From Amphirosellinia nigrospora (lineage: Eukaryota; Ascomycota; Sordariomycetes; Xylariales; Xylariaceae), in assembly GCA_004123355.1 (NCBI GenBank), contig SCHM01000003.1:3863058-3927057 (forward strand): 64,000 bases of DNA, in the 5' to 3' direction. Below, piece after piece: positions 24,382 to 36,428 of the stretch. The notes under the pieces were generated by a model. The model saw nothing but the letters and a program-made list of their open reading frames with translations. It did not search any database and was not told the DNA's origin. Position 1 is the first letter of the stretch, and each line of letters begins with the position of its first letter. Made by a program: the position numbers and the translations under genes.

Positions 24382-24952
24382 TTAGGAATCACTCTTGTTC
24401 GCCTTTTGTGCCGCCTCGTGCTCCCTGATCTGTCTGGTCCAGCTGCACGACTACCATTAGCACCGATCGATGAGAATGAGTCGTGTGTGGGTAACGGGTC
24501 GGGAGTGCGGATAAGTAACATACTATCGGCTAGGGTAGAACCGGCCGGGCTCGGGCATCTTGTGTCTTTGTTCTCGCTCGGCGCTCAGGTTCCATGTTAG
24601 GGCGCCAATGCCGATGATGACGCCCGCAAAGATGGCCGTATTTGCTTTCCAGTTGGAGGGCTGTGCGTACCAGCCACCGGCCGGCGACCAGACGTGCTTG
24701 GGGTATCTATTTCGTCGTTAGACTATCGCATGTACATCGATATGGCATGCGCCGGGGGATTTCGTTGGCTTACGGGACTCGAGGACCGCCACCCTAGCTT
24801 GTGTTAGCTGCGTATATGTGACATGGAAAGTGTTTGCTTACCATCTTGTATCTAGTGTGATGAACGGGATCTCTGCGGTTCAATTGGGTCAGTTGTGAAG
24901 GTGAGGGTGACCTGAAGTTGTCGTCGCCGCATACCAATGAGCTCCTGCGCAT
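24382..24952 (-). CDS. Small conserved ascomycete protein with one membrane segment, probably mitochondrial inner membrane
   Basis: A multi-exon gene of about 110-120 codons. Conserved blocks in order: IPFITLDTRW; then, after an intron whose donor is GTAAGC, a short Gly/Pro exon; then YPKHVWSPAGGWYAQPSNWK, followed by the hydrophobic segment TAIFAGVIIGIGALTWNLSA; then REQRHKMPEPGRFYPSR. A last intron (24443-24523, 81 bp, GTATGT donor) leads to YWTRQIREHEAAQKANKSDS, ending at 24382. I recognise the pattern from conserved short fungal proteins with a single membrane helix that resemble complex I accessory subunits, but I cannot name the subunit. The start is unresolved: ATGs at 24952 and 24932 both need a phase correction, and one base seems missing before YPKHVW. 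It is divergent from mL44, which supports a mitochondrial role by context only. Confidence 0.7.
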
Positions 24953-25275
24953 GGCGCTGTGCAGCAAGCCCACTACCTTACAAGCTTGGGTTGAGCATGC
25001 CAAGCCGGATCCACTTCGGCCGGGGAGGGTGGCCAATAGTTAGTCCGGCTGGGTCCACGGATCATGGCTGAACAGCTTACCTAACAGACAAGTGCGGCGG
25101 TGTCTGTGGGGTGGGTAGGTGCCCACTATACACTCTACAGTACCTGGGCTTCTCAGAAACTTTTCTGTGTCGGACGGGAGACACACGACAGAGAAAACCC
25201 CCCCAGCAGTCCAACCTGTGTCTCGCCAAACTACAACACGCTGGGGCGAGGGGCTTGGTGCATCGACCGCCGAAC

Positions 25276-26475
25276 ATGAAAAGGATAAGGATCGATCAAT
25301 TGTCGCGCCAGTGGCTCGCCACACCCACCCGGTCTGCGACAAGCACATGCCGAGTTTCGAGATTATCACCATCACCATCACCATTCATATCCCCGTCACA
25401 GCTGGCACCGACTGCCTCACACTCTCAAATAAGATGCCAGTCTACCGCCTTGACGCCCGAGGCTATCTTCGATGAGGCAGAGAGCCACGAATCGCCCGAA
25501 GAAACAACGAGCTTCCACAAGGTCGACCCGTCCAAACGGGCGTTGCCCTCACCACACCCCGACCGAGCTTTACGGTCTGCGAAGCTCGCGGCCCTTCACG
25601 CACGACTCTCCTCTCCACCAAAGTCCCTATACAGACCCTCGCTCGAGCCTTAGTAGATCCTTCAGCAGACCCCCACCCCCGCTTCAACAATGCCAACCTA
25701 GCCTTCGTCGGGGCCTCCCTACTCCAATACCACACATCCGAGTGGCTTGTGACGAGGTACCCACGTCTACCCATGGCCATCATGTTCGCCGCCATGAAGA
25801 GCTATGCGGGCGAGCCCGCTTTACACCAGATCGCGCGATCGTGGGTGTGGAAGCTGCCGGAGCCCCTGGCGAGGAGGTTGACCCGGGCTATCTCCAATTT
25901 TCCATGACAAGCCCACCGTAATGATGCACAAATGGGGCTACGCCCGCGCCGAGGCAAAAGAGTTGACCAAGTACAAATGGCGCCGTGGCATGAGCAGTAG
26001 AATAGTGTTCGACGATCCGTTCGGCGACACCATCACCGAAAAGACCAGCGAGGTTGAGCTAAGTGATGCACGGAACACAAAGGAGTTGCTGTTAGATGAT
26101 ATGAATCAGAACGCTCACGCAAACTTTGTGCGCGCCGTCATCGGTGCGATATATCTACATCACGGCAGCGACACCGCTAAGACCTTTGTCAAGTCTTATA
26201 TTCTATCCCGAAAGCTTGATTTGTCCAACTTGTTCGAGTTCAGGCTCCCAGAACGAGAATTAACAAGGCTATGCGCGCGCGAAAACTTCGAATCGCCCAT
26301 CGCCCGACTGCTGAGCGAGACAGGTCGTCTCAGCAGGACACCTGTCTATGTTGTGGGTATCTACAGCGGCCGCGACCTGCTCGGCGAGGCGGCTGGGGCT
26401 AATCTTAATGCCGCCAAGACCGCCGCCTCCATCAATGCCCTCAAGTCGTGGTATCTATATAGTCCGGTGAGATAG
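25276..26475 (+). CDS. MRPL3: Mitochondrial large-subunit ribosomal protein mL44 (MRPL3), RNase III-fold
   Basis: Structural protein of the mitochondrial 54S subunit with an RNase III-like domain and a double-stranded RNA-binding domain. The start at 25276 (MKRIRIDQLSRQWLATPTRS) opens a basic presequence. The next frame gives NANLAFVGASLLQYHTSEWL and RYPRLPMAIMFAAMKSYAG, the RNase III-fold core. Then come WGVEAA and VDPGYLQFS, RRGMSSRIVFDDPFGD, FVRAVIGAIYLHHGSDTAK, SNLFEFRLPERELTRLCARE and VVGIYSGRDLLGEAAGANL, ending KSWYLYSP. Frames break near 25610, 25845 and 25920, with homology continuing. About 400 aa, normal for the family. It is head to head with the small mitochondrial-type protein on the other strand. 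Confidence 0.93.
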
Positions 26476-28054
26476 GCCTCCCAAGTGATACTTTTGCTGA
26501 AGACGCCGCGCCGTGGAAACCGGTCTATGTCGACATTGGCGAGATAATATCCTAGGTGTGATGCATCATCGAGGGGTAGACTGGTCAAGGGCTAGCACAC
26601 TTGTGCGAGAGAAGTGTAACTACTAAGCCATGTATGATTGGGAGCTAGAACAAGCGAGCTGATGAGAAGCGTAAGGGGGATAACAATCTAGCTTATCCCG
26701 AATCTATATCATGGTGGTCTGGCGCCAGTCGTTGCATTGATCACCATCAAATAGAGCGAACCCATGTATCATATCATATTGGGAAAAGGGGAGAAAGGGT
26801 TCCAGCCAAATGTAGAAACGAGATGCAATCCCACCGCCCATTCACATGATGAAGCCAACGATATTAGGCTCATAGACCTACCTACCTCGTTAATAAAAGT
26901 AAATATTAAATAACTGTCACCCACGATTCTTATAATGCTCATTGCTGGTAGATGGGCCCTAAGCGAGTAAAATGAAACCGTGCTCGGGATTGGGGACTTT
27001 GGTCTTCTATATGAAAGGTTGCGGTACTATAGCGGAGCAAAGCATGAGTTTCGATTCAAACGCCTGAGGTGGTTATAATCGAAAGGTACCTCGTTTAGCA
27101 CATTGACCTTTGCCATGCCACTCCACGGGCAACGACATGCGGAGAGATGATGGCTATTTGTAATAGAGGCTTCAAATCATTCAGAATTGGCAAAGGTGGG
27201 GGCAAAGACGGTCGAGGGAATGGAACTGACTTCCTGTCAGGGAACCAATCTGAGTCTGCCCTGTATTTCACGGAGATGGGGCCGGCGCACTCTCGGCGTC
27301 GAGCAACCCCATCCTAACTTTAAGAAGAAGTGGAAGAACCTATTAGAAGCGGACATCGCGCTTATTTGAATAGAGAACGTCCTTTTTTGTAAGATAGAAG
27401 TTTGGCGAGCATTTCTCGAAGTCAAGTTCAGGTATAAGACGATATGGATGTCTCTATTACCATATGTTTAATACTAAAGAGAGTTCGATGCCCGTTGATC
27501 GAGAGATGGGTTACCTTTCTGGAGGCTAGGATGATATTTACCTCTCGGACGCTAGTTCCGAATATAAAGATGTCATTCTTCTCTAGAGCGGGCTGGTGTT
27601 GCGGAGGTAAAAAAAAAATAAATTTATGTCCATCTGGGCATCTAATCTCGTTTAAGTGAGCTTGTCGTTATTGTCAACTCTGCTAATAAAAATTACTGGC
27701 AAAAGGCCGCACGGTCCTGAAGTAGAAATAAAGTTGAGAGCATAAGGAACGAGGGGTTGTCAGGAAGGTAGGATGGCAAGAAAAGTAGAAAGTTCGATCA
27801 CCATCTTTAATATAGGTAGCATCGATCTCTCGTATTTAAAGACATAAGTAATTGGGACGTGTGTATCTATAAGTTTTCATTGGTTAAGTGGGAGTATATT
27901 TACGTCTCCAACCGTTCGACGTGGTTCTAATCGTTATCGTACTATATCTTACATCACAATGTAGTGTATGTGGAAGAATGCTGTGTTGATCGCAAAATAC
28001 CAAACACAACTGAGTCATGATATGTATGCTTAGTTAATTGACTCCCACCGTATC
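26476..28054. other. Intergenic region between mL44 and the phospholipase gene (convergent)
   Basis: No gene is supported in 1.6 kb between two convergent genes. It should contain both 3' UTRs. It is AT-rich around 27600-28000 with an A-run near 27610. The short open frames at 27187 and 27444 show no family resemblance. Confidence 0.45.
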
Positions 28055-30721
28055 CTAACTAAAGTGATCTCCTTCACCAAATTCACCAACGGCACCACGC
28101 CTCATGCGTCGTCTTCGGCGTTCCCGCCTGGCGGCGGCTTCGGCCTGCTCGCGGATGCTCTTTTTGCGCTCGTAGACGGCGCGCACACATCGACGGATCT
28201 GGTCCTTGCCCTCGTCGTAGTTGGCGCGAGCCAACGCCACAACGCGGTCGACATTTTCAGGGGTATACACGAAGTTCCACGTACTCATGTAGTCGCTTTG
28301 CGCTGGGTCAACCCCGGAGACTTTTTCTGGGTTCGCTAGGAAGGGGAGGTACACGACCGCCAGGCCTGCGTGCGATGCTGTCACCTGTTGCCATGAGGTG
28401 TCATCCGTGTTTGATACCGCCTTGGACGGCGGCGGCGGCTCTGAGGATCGCTCTTCCGTTGTCCCAACCCAGATTGTGCAGTATCCCAGGTCTGAGTCTT
28501 CTGGATGCGACTGCTCATGTAGTGCTTGGGAATTATCCTCGCTCACTGATGAGCTCGAGGTGGAAGTGGGTTGTGAAGACGAGTCGGTGCGTTGCGCAGC
28601 TTGCGCTTGCTGTGCCTGTGCTAACTTTGCGTCAGCGTCGGATGCCGAGTTGGCTTGAGCTTCGTCGAGCTGCCGCTCGATCTTATCCATCGAATCTGTG
28701 GCCTTGGGCCAGCCGATACCCACAGGCCACCCCTTGATATTGCGTTTGCGGGCATAGCCGTCTGCGACAGACAGCCAGTTATCTGTTTTAGTGTCTGCTG
28801 AGGCGTCAAACGCCACAATGACGTCGATATTGCGGCCAGGACGCAGTAGGGGATATATCGGCAGATTGTTCGACATACCCGCATCCATGAGTTGTATGTA
28901 TTCGTTTTCGTGTATCTTTGTAGGTGTTGTAAACCGTAGCTTGTCTGGATCCATGTTATAGGCAAAGTTTGGTATCATCGCCGGATCAACTTCGAGGTGT
29001 TAGCTAACTATCCTGACCAAGATGATTTTGAATATAACAGAACACACGAGCTGGAACGAGAGACCCCGGGGACCAGCTGAAGGGCCAAAGAAATGGCTTC
29101 TATTATTACTCACATGGGTGTACTTTTTCTAGGTCCTCACTGTATCCGTAAATCATCTGATCAAGTGTTGCAAAACCCGTGAGGCTCCTTACGAGGGGTC
29201 GAATCTCACGATAATAGTGGCTTAGGGTCGCACAGAAGGCAGATCCAAAGATACCCATCAAGAGAGACATTTTCAGCTCTGGCAGATGAACACCACTCTC
29301 TGGTTTCACATCTCTGCCATTATTAAATCGTCGTCCCATGGCCCAGGTTGGGATGCCTGCGTTGAATTCCTCGCAAAGAATTCATACGGTGTAATTTCGT
29401 ACCACTGAAACCAGCCCTCTTGCTTGGCGATCTCCTCGGCCTTTTTCGACGCTGAGGGGCCTGAACCTGTTGCGGCTGCAACTATATCAGGTATTTCGTG
29501 TCTCACCATCGTGTATATAGGCAGCGGATTCTGGCCGAACTTGATATACTCTCTTTGATTGGAGAGTTTGAAGTCTTTGTCATTAACACCAAGTTCGCCC
29601 TTGGGAACTAGTAGCCTCGCGGCTAATAATATACCGTAGATGTCAACTAATCCGAAGTCGGCATTGGGATCGCCTCTAAGCTTCTCGACCATACTGCTAA
29701 GTAGTAGCTTGTTTGTGGGGAGAAGATGTAAGGGAGGCAAAAGCGGCAGGTGGGAAGGCAATATGAACGCCTAGCCTAGCCTTCAAATGGTCTACGATTC
29801 GGTCTAGGCGATGTTCCGTTATCGAGGAATGGTACAAGGCCTGTAACCAGCAAGATCCGCTGACTCCAGACGTGTAGGTAACACAGTCGAACAGTCCATC
29901 TTCTTGACATGCTAGGAGCGAGCCCGTGCCTGCAACTAACGCGCGAAGACCACCTCCCGACCCGCAGATCGCAATGGTCGGCACATCGGCAGGGTTGATA
30001 TCCCGCTCGTTTAAGTCGAGGTAACGGGCTAGAGCTGCAACAGCAACTCTCTTCCGCCGCGAAAGGAATTCTTTCTCGTCTTCACACAGGTCGTCAGATA
30101 CACGAACGGCGGCCGAGTATTGAATTTCCGGGTTCACGAAGGGATCGTGTGCCTCTCTCCATATCTGGTCAGCCAGCGACCCATTGGACATGGACAACTC
30201 CCTCTGCAGCTTCCTAATTTGCCGTGGGATTGCTCTGGACCACTCAGGTAATATCAAGTCAACGATCTTGTCCGATAGTGACGACCATTCGATATCTGTC
30301 ACATTGGACAAGTCCTCGAAACGCTTAGTAAATGCACCCCAGGCTGTCGCCTCGTTCTGAGCCGTCTTCTGGTCGTCCAACGAAGACGAAGATGCCACAA
30401 TTCTGTAATTGCTGCCTCGTCTCTCTTGCAGGCCGGATGTGGCGAGGTTCGTCGCCGGGTAGAGAGTGTATGTGAGTAAGCCGCCTAGGAACAGAAATGC
30501 GGGCGTCGCATAGGGGCCTATACCGGGTTTGCCTTTGCCTTTGCCTTTACTGCGTTCGCGCGTTGTCTGACCGAGCTAAAGAAACCGCGAGGAAAGCGGC
30601 CACACCCATACGCTGTGCCTGGGCGATTGGCCAATTGCAGGTGGCTTAGTTTTCCGCGGCTAGCGATCGGCAGTCTTCTCCGCCATGCACGCTCTAAATG
30701 AGATCCATGGAAAGTCCTCAT
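28055..30721 (-). CDS. Cytosolic-PLA2-family phospholipase with mitochondrial-type N-terminus (PlaA-like)
   Basis: Hydrolyses fatty acyl ester bonds of glycerophospholipids with a Ser/Asp dyad. Catalytic features: oxyanion motif GSGGGLRALVAG, nucleophile Ser in TSGVSGSCW, and catalytic Asp in LMDAGMSNNLPIYPL. The 30721 start gives a basic presequence (MRTFHGSHLERAWRRRL), then GKGKGKPGIGPY and a hydrophobic segment TPAFLFLGGLLTYTLYP before the catalytic part, which suggests mitochondrial import with membrane anchoring. An intron (28990-29113, 124 bp) joins HPF to DPAMIPNFAYNM. Frames break near 30555 (in a GGCAAA run), 29755 and 29340. A Gln/Ala/Ser-rich insert (about 28480-28680) and a Glu/Arg-rich C-terminus follow. 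About 848 aa. Established: Aspergillus nidulans has a cPLA2 homologue, PlaA, reported as mitochondrial. Orthology here is inferred. Confidence 0.93.
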
Positions 30722-32551
30722 CGTGCCTCCGTCCTATGCCTCCTCATAGATTCATTGCTGCGGCGAATGTTCTCACGGGTACCTTTACTCTATCTCTAGA
30801 GCCGCTACGTACCTTATGCCTGAACCATGTGTGGCCGACTATGAAGCCACAGTGGGTAAATGATCATTCGAGTTCGGAGTTCTAAAAGTTGGGAGCTGAG
30901 GTAAAATTGACCAATGATGTCATCTACTGCAATGGAAGCTGCATGCTAGCGATATTATGTGGGTATCGGGGATATACATTATATGGAAACACCCTCTTCT
31001 TTGTTTACATGTATGCATGCTAGCATGAACAATACTTGAAGGAGAATGGGCCATTTCCCCTCTGGTCTCATTTTATTACGGGATTAATGAATGCTGTGAC
31101 GCTTCGAATGCAGGCTTTGACAGAAAATGAGGCCGGCAATTCAAGATTATTTTGCAACGTCGTCTCTTATTTGGTTTAGCATGTTTTCACTAAATACCTA
31201 ATGCGCTACACAAGCTGGCTAGCTATTCAATCGTGACAATACAATTTATGAGCCTTCAACCCTACGGAGTATCAATTTGGACCTCTCAACGTTCGTTTCT
31301 ATCTATTATAGTATTGCAGCCTCAGTCTCAATATATTTGCGCTTACACTTGATTCATTTCTGTGAAAATGCCATCAATGCGCCTACAGTATTATCGGTCC
31401 GGGTGAGAAGCAAACGGGTTGAGGAAAAGAGTCTACCTAGGTAGTTGGCATGGAGTTCGGAATTCGGACGAAATACCGGGGTTGCGGATGGACATAGAAA
31501 TGTGATTTAATGACGATAATTAAATCCCAAGCATAAGCCTTTGTTAAAGTCTGTTATAGCTACAAACTTACCTATTGCTACGTACTAAGAGGTAGGAACT
31601 TAGCGAGTCTTGTTGTTTTATCACCGGGGACCACTTCTTTGAACAAATACCTTTACTCGCGTGGCCATAACATCCAATATGGAATGCAAGGGATGTTTTA
31701 GTGCTGCTGAGGAAACTATACCGTGGCCAAGTAGACGACGGAAGCGGAGTATGTTGTTATGCGACGGATGAGAAAGATATAACAGGTGAAGCTTCAATCT
31801 TGGTGTGGCGAGCAGTCCAGGAAAACAACAAAGTAACAATTAAATCCGTTCCAGGTGAAGTACAACTTGCCCAAGTATTAGGAGCGAGACTAAAACGTTG
31901 ACAAGCACACTGGAAATTTCGGGATGCAACAGGCAAAGCAATTCAACTAGAGCCACTACGAATGACTCTAGGAGGTTCTGTCTGCGAGACGTTATGGACA
32001 CCGCAAGAAAGTCCCAAGCTGCTCTATTAGAAATTTCGTCACAAGACCTTTGCTACGCCGTTAAGATAGGCCTTGGATATTACTGAGATAGAAGAGCTAA
32101 TGCAATAGGAGAGGAAGTGAAGAAAAAGAAGCAAGCGTAGGAAGAGGAAGAAATAGGAACAACAGCAAGGACCGCGGAAGCAAGGATGGGTGAAGGCGGC
32201 GGGTTATGAGCGCGTTATCGAACACAGCACCCCTGCTAGAATCAAGGATAGTAATACCCAAAGGAAGTTTAAGTGAATATAAGCTGGTTGCAAGGGAATT
32301 ATGATTATTGTGTATTATCTAACGTTACTTGCTCTCTGAATTTCATAGAGATAGAAGGCACCGACCACACAATCTGTTTTGCGGTTCGACTAATCGAAGA
32401 TCATCAGCGTCATCGTTGTACTCAGTAAGCGTCATCCTGCAGGAAACGGCCCAGAATACATTTGTCAGCCACATTCATAGATAAAAGAGAGAAGTTGGCA
32501 TGATTGGGATAGCTACACAGTTTGAAGTAAAAGTACATTTATCTTGATAAT
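30722..32551. other. Intergenic region upstream of the phospholipase and epoxide hydrolase genes
   Basis: A 1.8-kb divergent intergenic region. One TACCTAGGTA palindrome lies near 31435. A Lys/Glu/Arg-rich stop-interrupted stretch from about 31700 to 32240 (frames starting at 31701 and 31898) might be an old coding remnant, but I recognise no family in it. Confidence 0.4.
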
Positions 32552-33509
32552 ATGGGTACATCAAGTTGGTTGCATCGTGTCGTGGAAATTGAACCTGGGC
32601 TCCGGATTTCTTATATTGACTCCACACTCAGCGCTCAGCTCAGAGCGCCGAAAGGAGTCATCCTCCTGATTCATGGGTTCCCTCAAACCTCCTATCAGTT
32701 CCGACATATCATAACTCCCCTCTCAGAAGCGGGCTACCGAGTCTTGGCTCCGGACTATCGTGGTGCCGGAAAGTCCTCCAAGACTCATACTGGCTTCACT
32801 AAATCAATATTGGCTCATGATATAGTGCGTCTGCTGGATGCGCTTGGGATTAGTGAAAAAGTCCATGTCGTTGGCCATGACATCGGTGGGATGATTGCGT
32901 TCGCAATAGCGGCGAGACATTCTTCGCGAGTGGCAAGCGTTAATTGGGAGAATGTCCTTTGCCTGGGACGTCAGCGTATGAAGAGGAGTGAGTGCCACTG
33001 AAACTAACATCTCATAATCTAGATAGCTAAATAGTAACAGTCGAACAACGAACGTGTCCAGCAATTTCACTTCATCTTCCACTGCGAACTTGATTTAGCA
33101 GTAGCCCTCGTAACAGGTCATGAGCGGATCTACTTGTCGCATTTCTTCCAGAAGATCGCGTATAACGCAGCAGCCATCACGGACGACGACTTGGACCATT
33201 ATGTCAGAGCATACGAGCAGCCGGGTGCGCTGCGCTGCGCCTTCGAATTTGAACCGAGCATTTGAAGAGGATGCACAGGAGCTGCAGACTTGGTTATCGA
33301 CGAATGGGAAGCTCAGCATTCCAGCGTTGAGCTTGAGTGGTGAAAGAAGTAGACATCGTGATACTGCGGAGAGAATGGCTAGCGAAGTTCATCAAGATGG
33401 GACATACGAAGTTGCATTCGTTCCCGACGCCGGTCATTACATTGCAGAGGAGAATCCTGAAGGCTTTTTGAAGGAAACGCTGGGATTTATTGAGAGAGTG
33501 GCGGGGTGA
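32552..33509 (+). CDS. Alpha/beta-hydrolase, epoxide-hydrolase-like
   Basis: Probable soluble epoxide hydrolase or related hydrolase using an Asp nucleophile. Seen: oxyanion-hole motif LLIHGFPQTSYQFR; DYRGAGKSSK; nucleophile elbow VGHDIGGMIAFAIA, with Asp in the nucleophile position as in epoxide hydrolases and haloacetate dehalogenases; and the catalytic His in PDAGHYIAEENPEGF. Between about 32945 and 33060 the frame is lost around NWENV and regained at QFHFIFHCELDLAVALVTGHERIYLSHFF. A short intron with a GTGAGT donor near 32989 may lie here. Another break near 33245 separates CAFEF from RAFEEDAQEL. About 300 aa. It lies 3 kb from the FSH hydrolase and PKS, so it could act on a cluster product; that is inference from context. 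Confidence 0.87.
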
Positions 33510-36428
33510 TGTTCATGGTGAATTGGCCTAAGGTGCCTGTGACTCTAGGATTGGAGGTAATCAGGAAGATTACTCATCCAATACTCGACATAGTCATTTA
33601 GAGATAAGGGGAATCTATTGATCAAAGGCGACGCAATATATTGATGAATTCTAAAAACTCGAAATCTCTGATGTTTGTAGTTAAGCACAAAAGCGCAATA
33701 CAGCATGATATTTACCCCTGTTATTGTGCCCCTTTTCTCCTGGGCCTAATTTGCCCTTGTAATTCACTCGTACTACTTTAATGGTTGAGGTTTTCAAGGC
33801 ACTGAATTCACACGTATTCTATTAATTGATCGACTCTCGGCCACGATTGAGACTTCTAGTGACATTCTTCATACTATTTTCTCTCATGAATCATTAGTAT
33901 TTTAGTTGCCGTAGGTATTTGAATGAACTGGCTGTGGCGACGGGATTACTTTTCGTCTATCGCAACTAATGAATTTAAGAGAATGATCGAGATGTGGCTT
34001 GAGATTCACTATTGTTGAGACTATACGCGAGGTATGCCTCCAACAAGCCAGAGATATTAGGATTCGAACCTCAACACCTTGTATCACGAAGCCACGAACG
34101 AAGAGATTATCTGTATGTAGCCAAGCTGAAGGTAGTTCTAGAGACTTTTGCGTGACAAGTATATATGACCTACTTCATCACAGACTTTGATATGGTTTTG
34201 TAGGGCTAGCTATTGTACCGAGCAACTCATACTGGGTCTTGGCCAAAGTTGAGCCCGCTGAGTCGTGGTGGTATATTTATCATACGTTTCGACTTTTATC
34301 TCACTATCGATACATTTTCTACTCAGCCATTTTAGGATATTACTAGTTTACAATCTATCCTTCTTATCGTAGTCTGGATAATCAAGCTTGGATTATATAG
34401 GGAAAGCCTTGGGCTATTACTTTTATAACTATATGTCGCCTAGCTAGTAACTAGACTACCACAAGAACCCTTCCAAAAATGAAAATTTCCTAGCTGAGCT
34501 GAGGTAGTCTACTTAGTATTTGCCACAATGCTGCGAAAGAATTATAAACGCACCATCTGCCAAGCGATTCAGCTTGGCAGATCTCTTACCACAAATTTCT
34601 TGCTCCTCGCGCTTATGTAACCAATCTCCTCTGTTCTCATGCCTCATCACTACCGCCGCTACCATCGCCACTGTCATTATTATCAGACGAGGATTGCAAA
34701 GTGTCTGTAGGAGTGGACGCCGTATTGACGGAAGTTCCCCTGGAAGCAACCGAGGTCTCCATTGTGAGAGCCGCTACCACCAGTTAGGTCGACTAAGACG
34801 AGTATTTTTGTCGCAGCAAGCCAAGCTAGTACATATGAGGGTTTCCGTCATCTATCGCCGTCTTCAGCATGTACTCGGCACATGAAGGGGATCAGTGCTA
34901 AACGCCAGTAAGTAGTACGTAGTCGCATGCACGCCGAGTTCACCAAAAGCAATGGTTCTGGTAACAAGACAAAATAGCAAACAAGCCAGAAGCCTTTGGT
35001 TTCACAGACACATGCCACATGTAGGTACCGTAGACCAGAAGATAGCCCTGGGAGTCGGCATTGGCTGGACATATAAAGCCACACTTTCCGGGGATGCTTG
35101 TCGATTATACTAAAATCTGACAGCTCATCCGCGCTAATGATGAGATCGTAGAGTACCTACATATTTTGGATCTATCTATGTAAATATCTGCTGTTTAAGG
35201 GACATCGGGATAAATCCGAGCTAATCCTAGGTATGTCTTATTAATTACCTACTCAATAATCGGTGTGCGTATAGGTAGGCTACTCAACACACGCTTTGCT
35301 ATTACGTTATAGACTCCATGTCCCGCATTTCTTCTCCTGAGTCCCGAAACCCACACATCCACAGTGTAGTGAAAATGGTCTCAGGATCATTTGAGGTCGT
35401 TCGCTCGCGGCGGGACTCGTGGCAGAGTTGCAGTATTGAAGCAGGCATGATGTGGACTTGGAACTCGGAGGGTATGAGTATGAAGCAAGATTAAGTGTAA
35501 ACACAGAATATTCATAACAAGCTGTCCCGCCGTTAGAAATTGAAAACAGGGAATGAAAAGGGTGAAACGTATGAGCATATGACGTCACTGGTATAGAACC
35601 GATAAGGAGTACCTAGGTAAGTACCTACATATGCATGGCACCTGTCGGCTGCGGATCGCGTTATGTCTCCCATCCGAATCGGAGAGCCTCACTCAGGCAA
35701 CTCTCAGCCCCTGAACACCACCGATCACGCCATTCGGCTTTCATCCCATGTAGTATTTAACACGCTGGTACATGGTTGTTTGACTGCCGCCTCGCTACTT
35801 TTCAAGATGCAAAGGGCACTAACTACGCGTACTATTGAACCTCTGCAACCTTTGGCTTGTGTCGCTGTCTCTTGTTTCTTGTGTGGCCGCATCTGATCCA
35901 ATCAAGACCTTCAGGTGGCGCCTATTGGGGCCGATTTTGATCGCCGAATATCAATATGTGGGCCAAATGGCATGATGTCCCCAGACGCTACTATCCGCCA
36001 TCCTGCTATTGACAAGTTCGTTACCCCAGATATTTGCCAAGTTGGGACTTGTTTTGCCCCTGTAAGCTGTCAATGAAATACAGGTTCCGCTTAGAGCATC
36101 GTGAATCCGTGCGCTGTGCTGGCTCGGTTCGCATGACTAAAGAGAATAGGTTACCATTTCCGGAAATGGGCACAGCTCGGATCGATTTCATCGCATGCAT
36201 GTGGAAAAGATAATGCAACCTCAAAAGTGGAATTAGATACTCAGATACCTGCCTCGGGTCTACCTAGGTAATTCCGATCAACCAAGACATGTGCGCCCAC
36301 TCATTCTTTCACGTCACCGCCTCTATTCGAATCTCCGTGCCCTTCTGCCAACCTGTATCATGCCTAGGCCTGGGTGCCTCGGGTCAAAGTCGCTGCTGAT
36401 TTATCCTGGTGGTGAGCGGGGAAGGGGT
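33510..36428. other. Gene-poor region between epoxide hydrolase and FSH hydrolase
   Basis: Nearly 3 kb without a supportable gene. It contains one copy of a diverged dispersed repeat (about 34072-34181), TACCTAGGTA palindromes near 35612 and 36262, and AT-rich tracts. Open frames at 34513 (-), 34520 (+) and 35307 (-) lack family resemblance. Confidence 0.45.
34072..34181. repeat. Diverged dispersed repeat, copy A
   Basis: About 110 bp align with 52131-52253 in the same orientation. Shared blocks include CACTTG-TCA-GAAGC, AAGAGATYATCTGTATRTAG, GGTAG-T-TAGAG-C-TT-GCG, and AAGTATA-ATGACCTACT. Many differences are C/T or G/A transitions. On the minus strand this copy includes a perfect Pol III B-box-like string, GGTTCGAATCC, near 34067-34077. 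Confidence 0.6.

Noticed and set aside
31701-32240. A degraded transposase or helicase gene
   Set aside because: The charged, stop-broken stretch has no diagnostic motif and no terminal repeats or target duplications nearby.
34050-34130. A tRNA gene on the minus strand suggested by GGTTCGAATCC
   Set aside because: The T stem has a mismatch, no complementary acceptor stem is found, and no good A-box at tRNA spacing exists. It is treated as part of a dispersed repeat.
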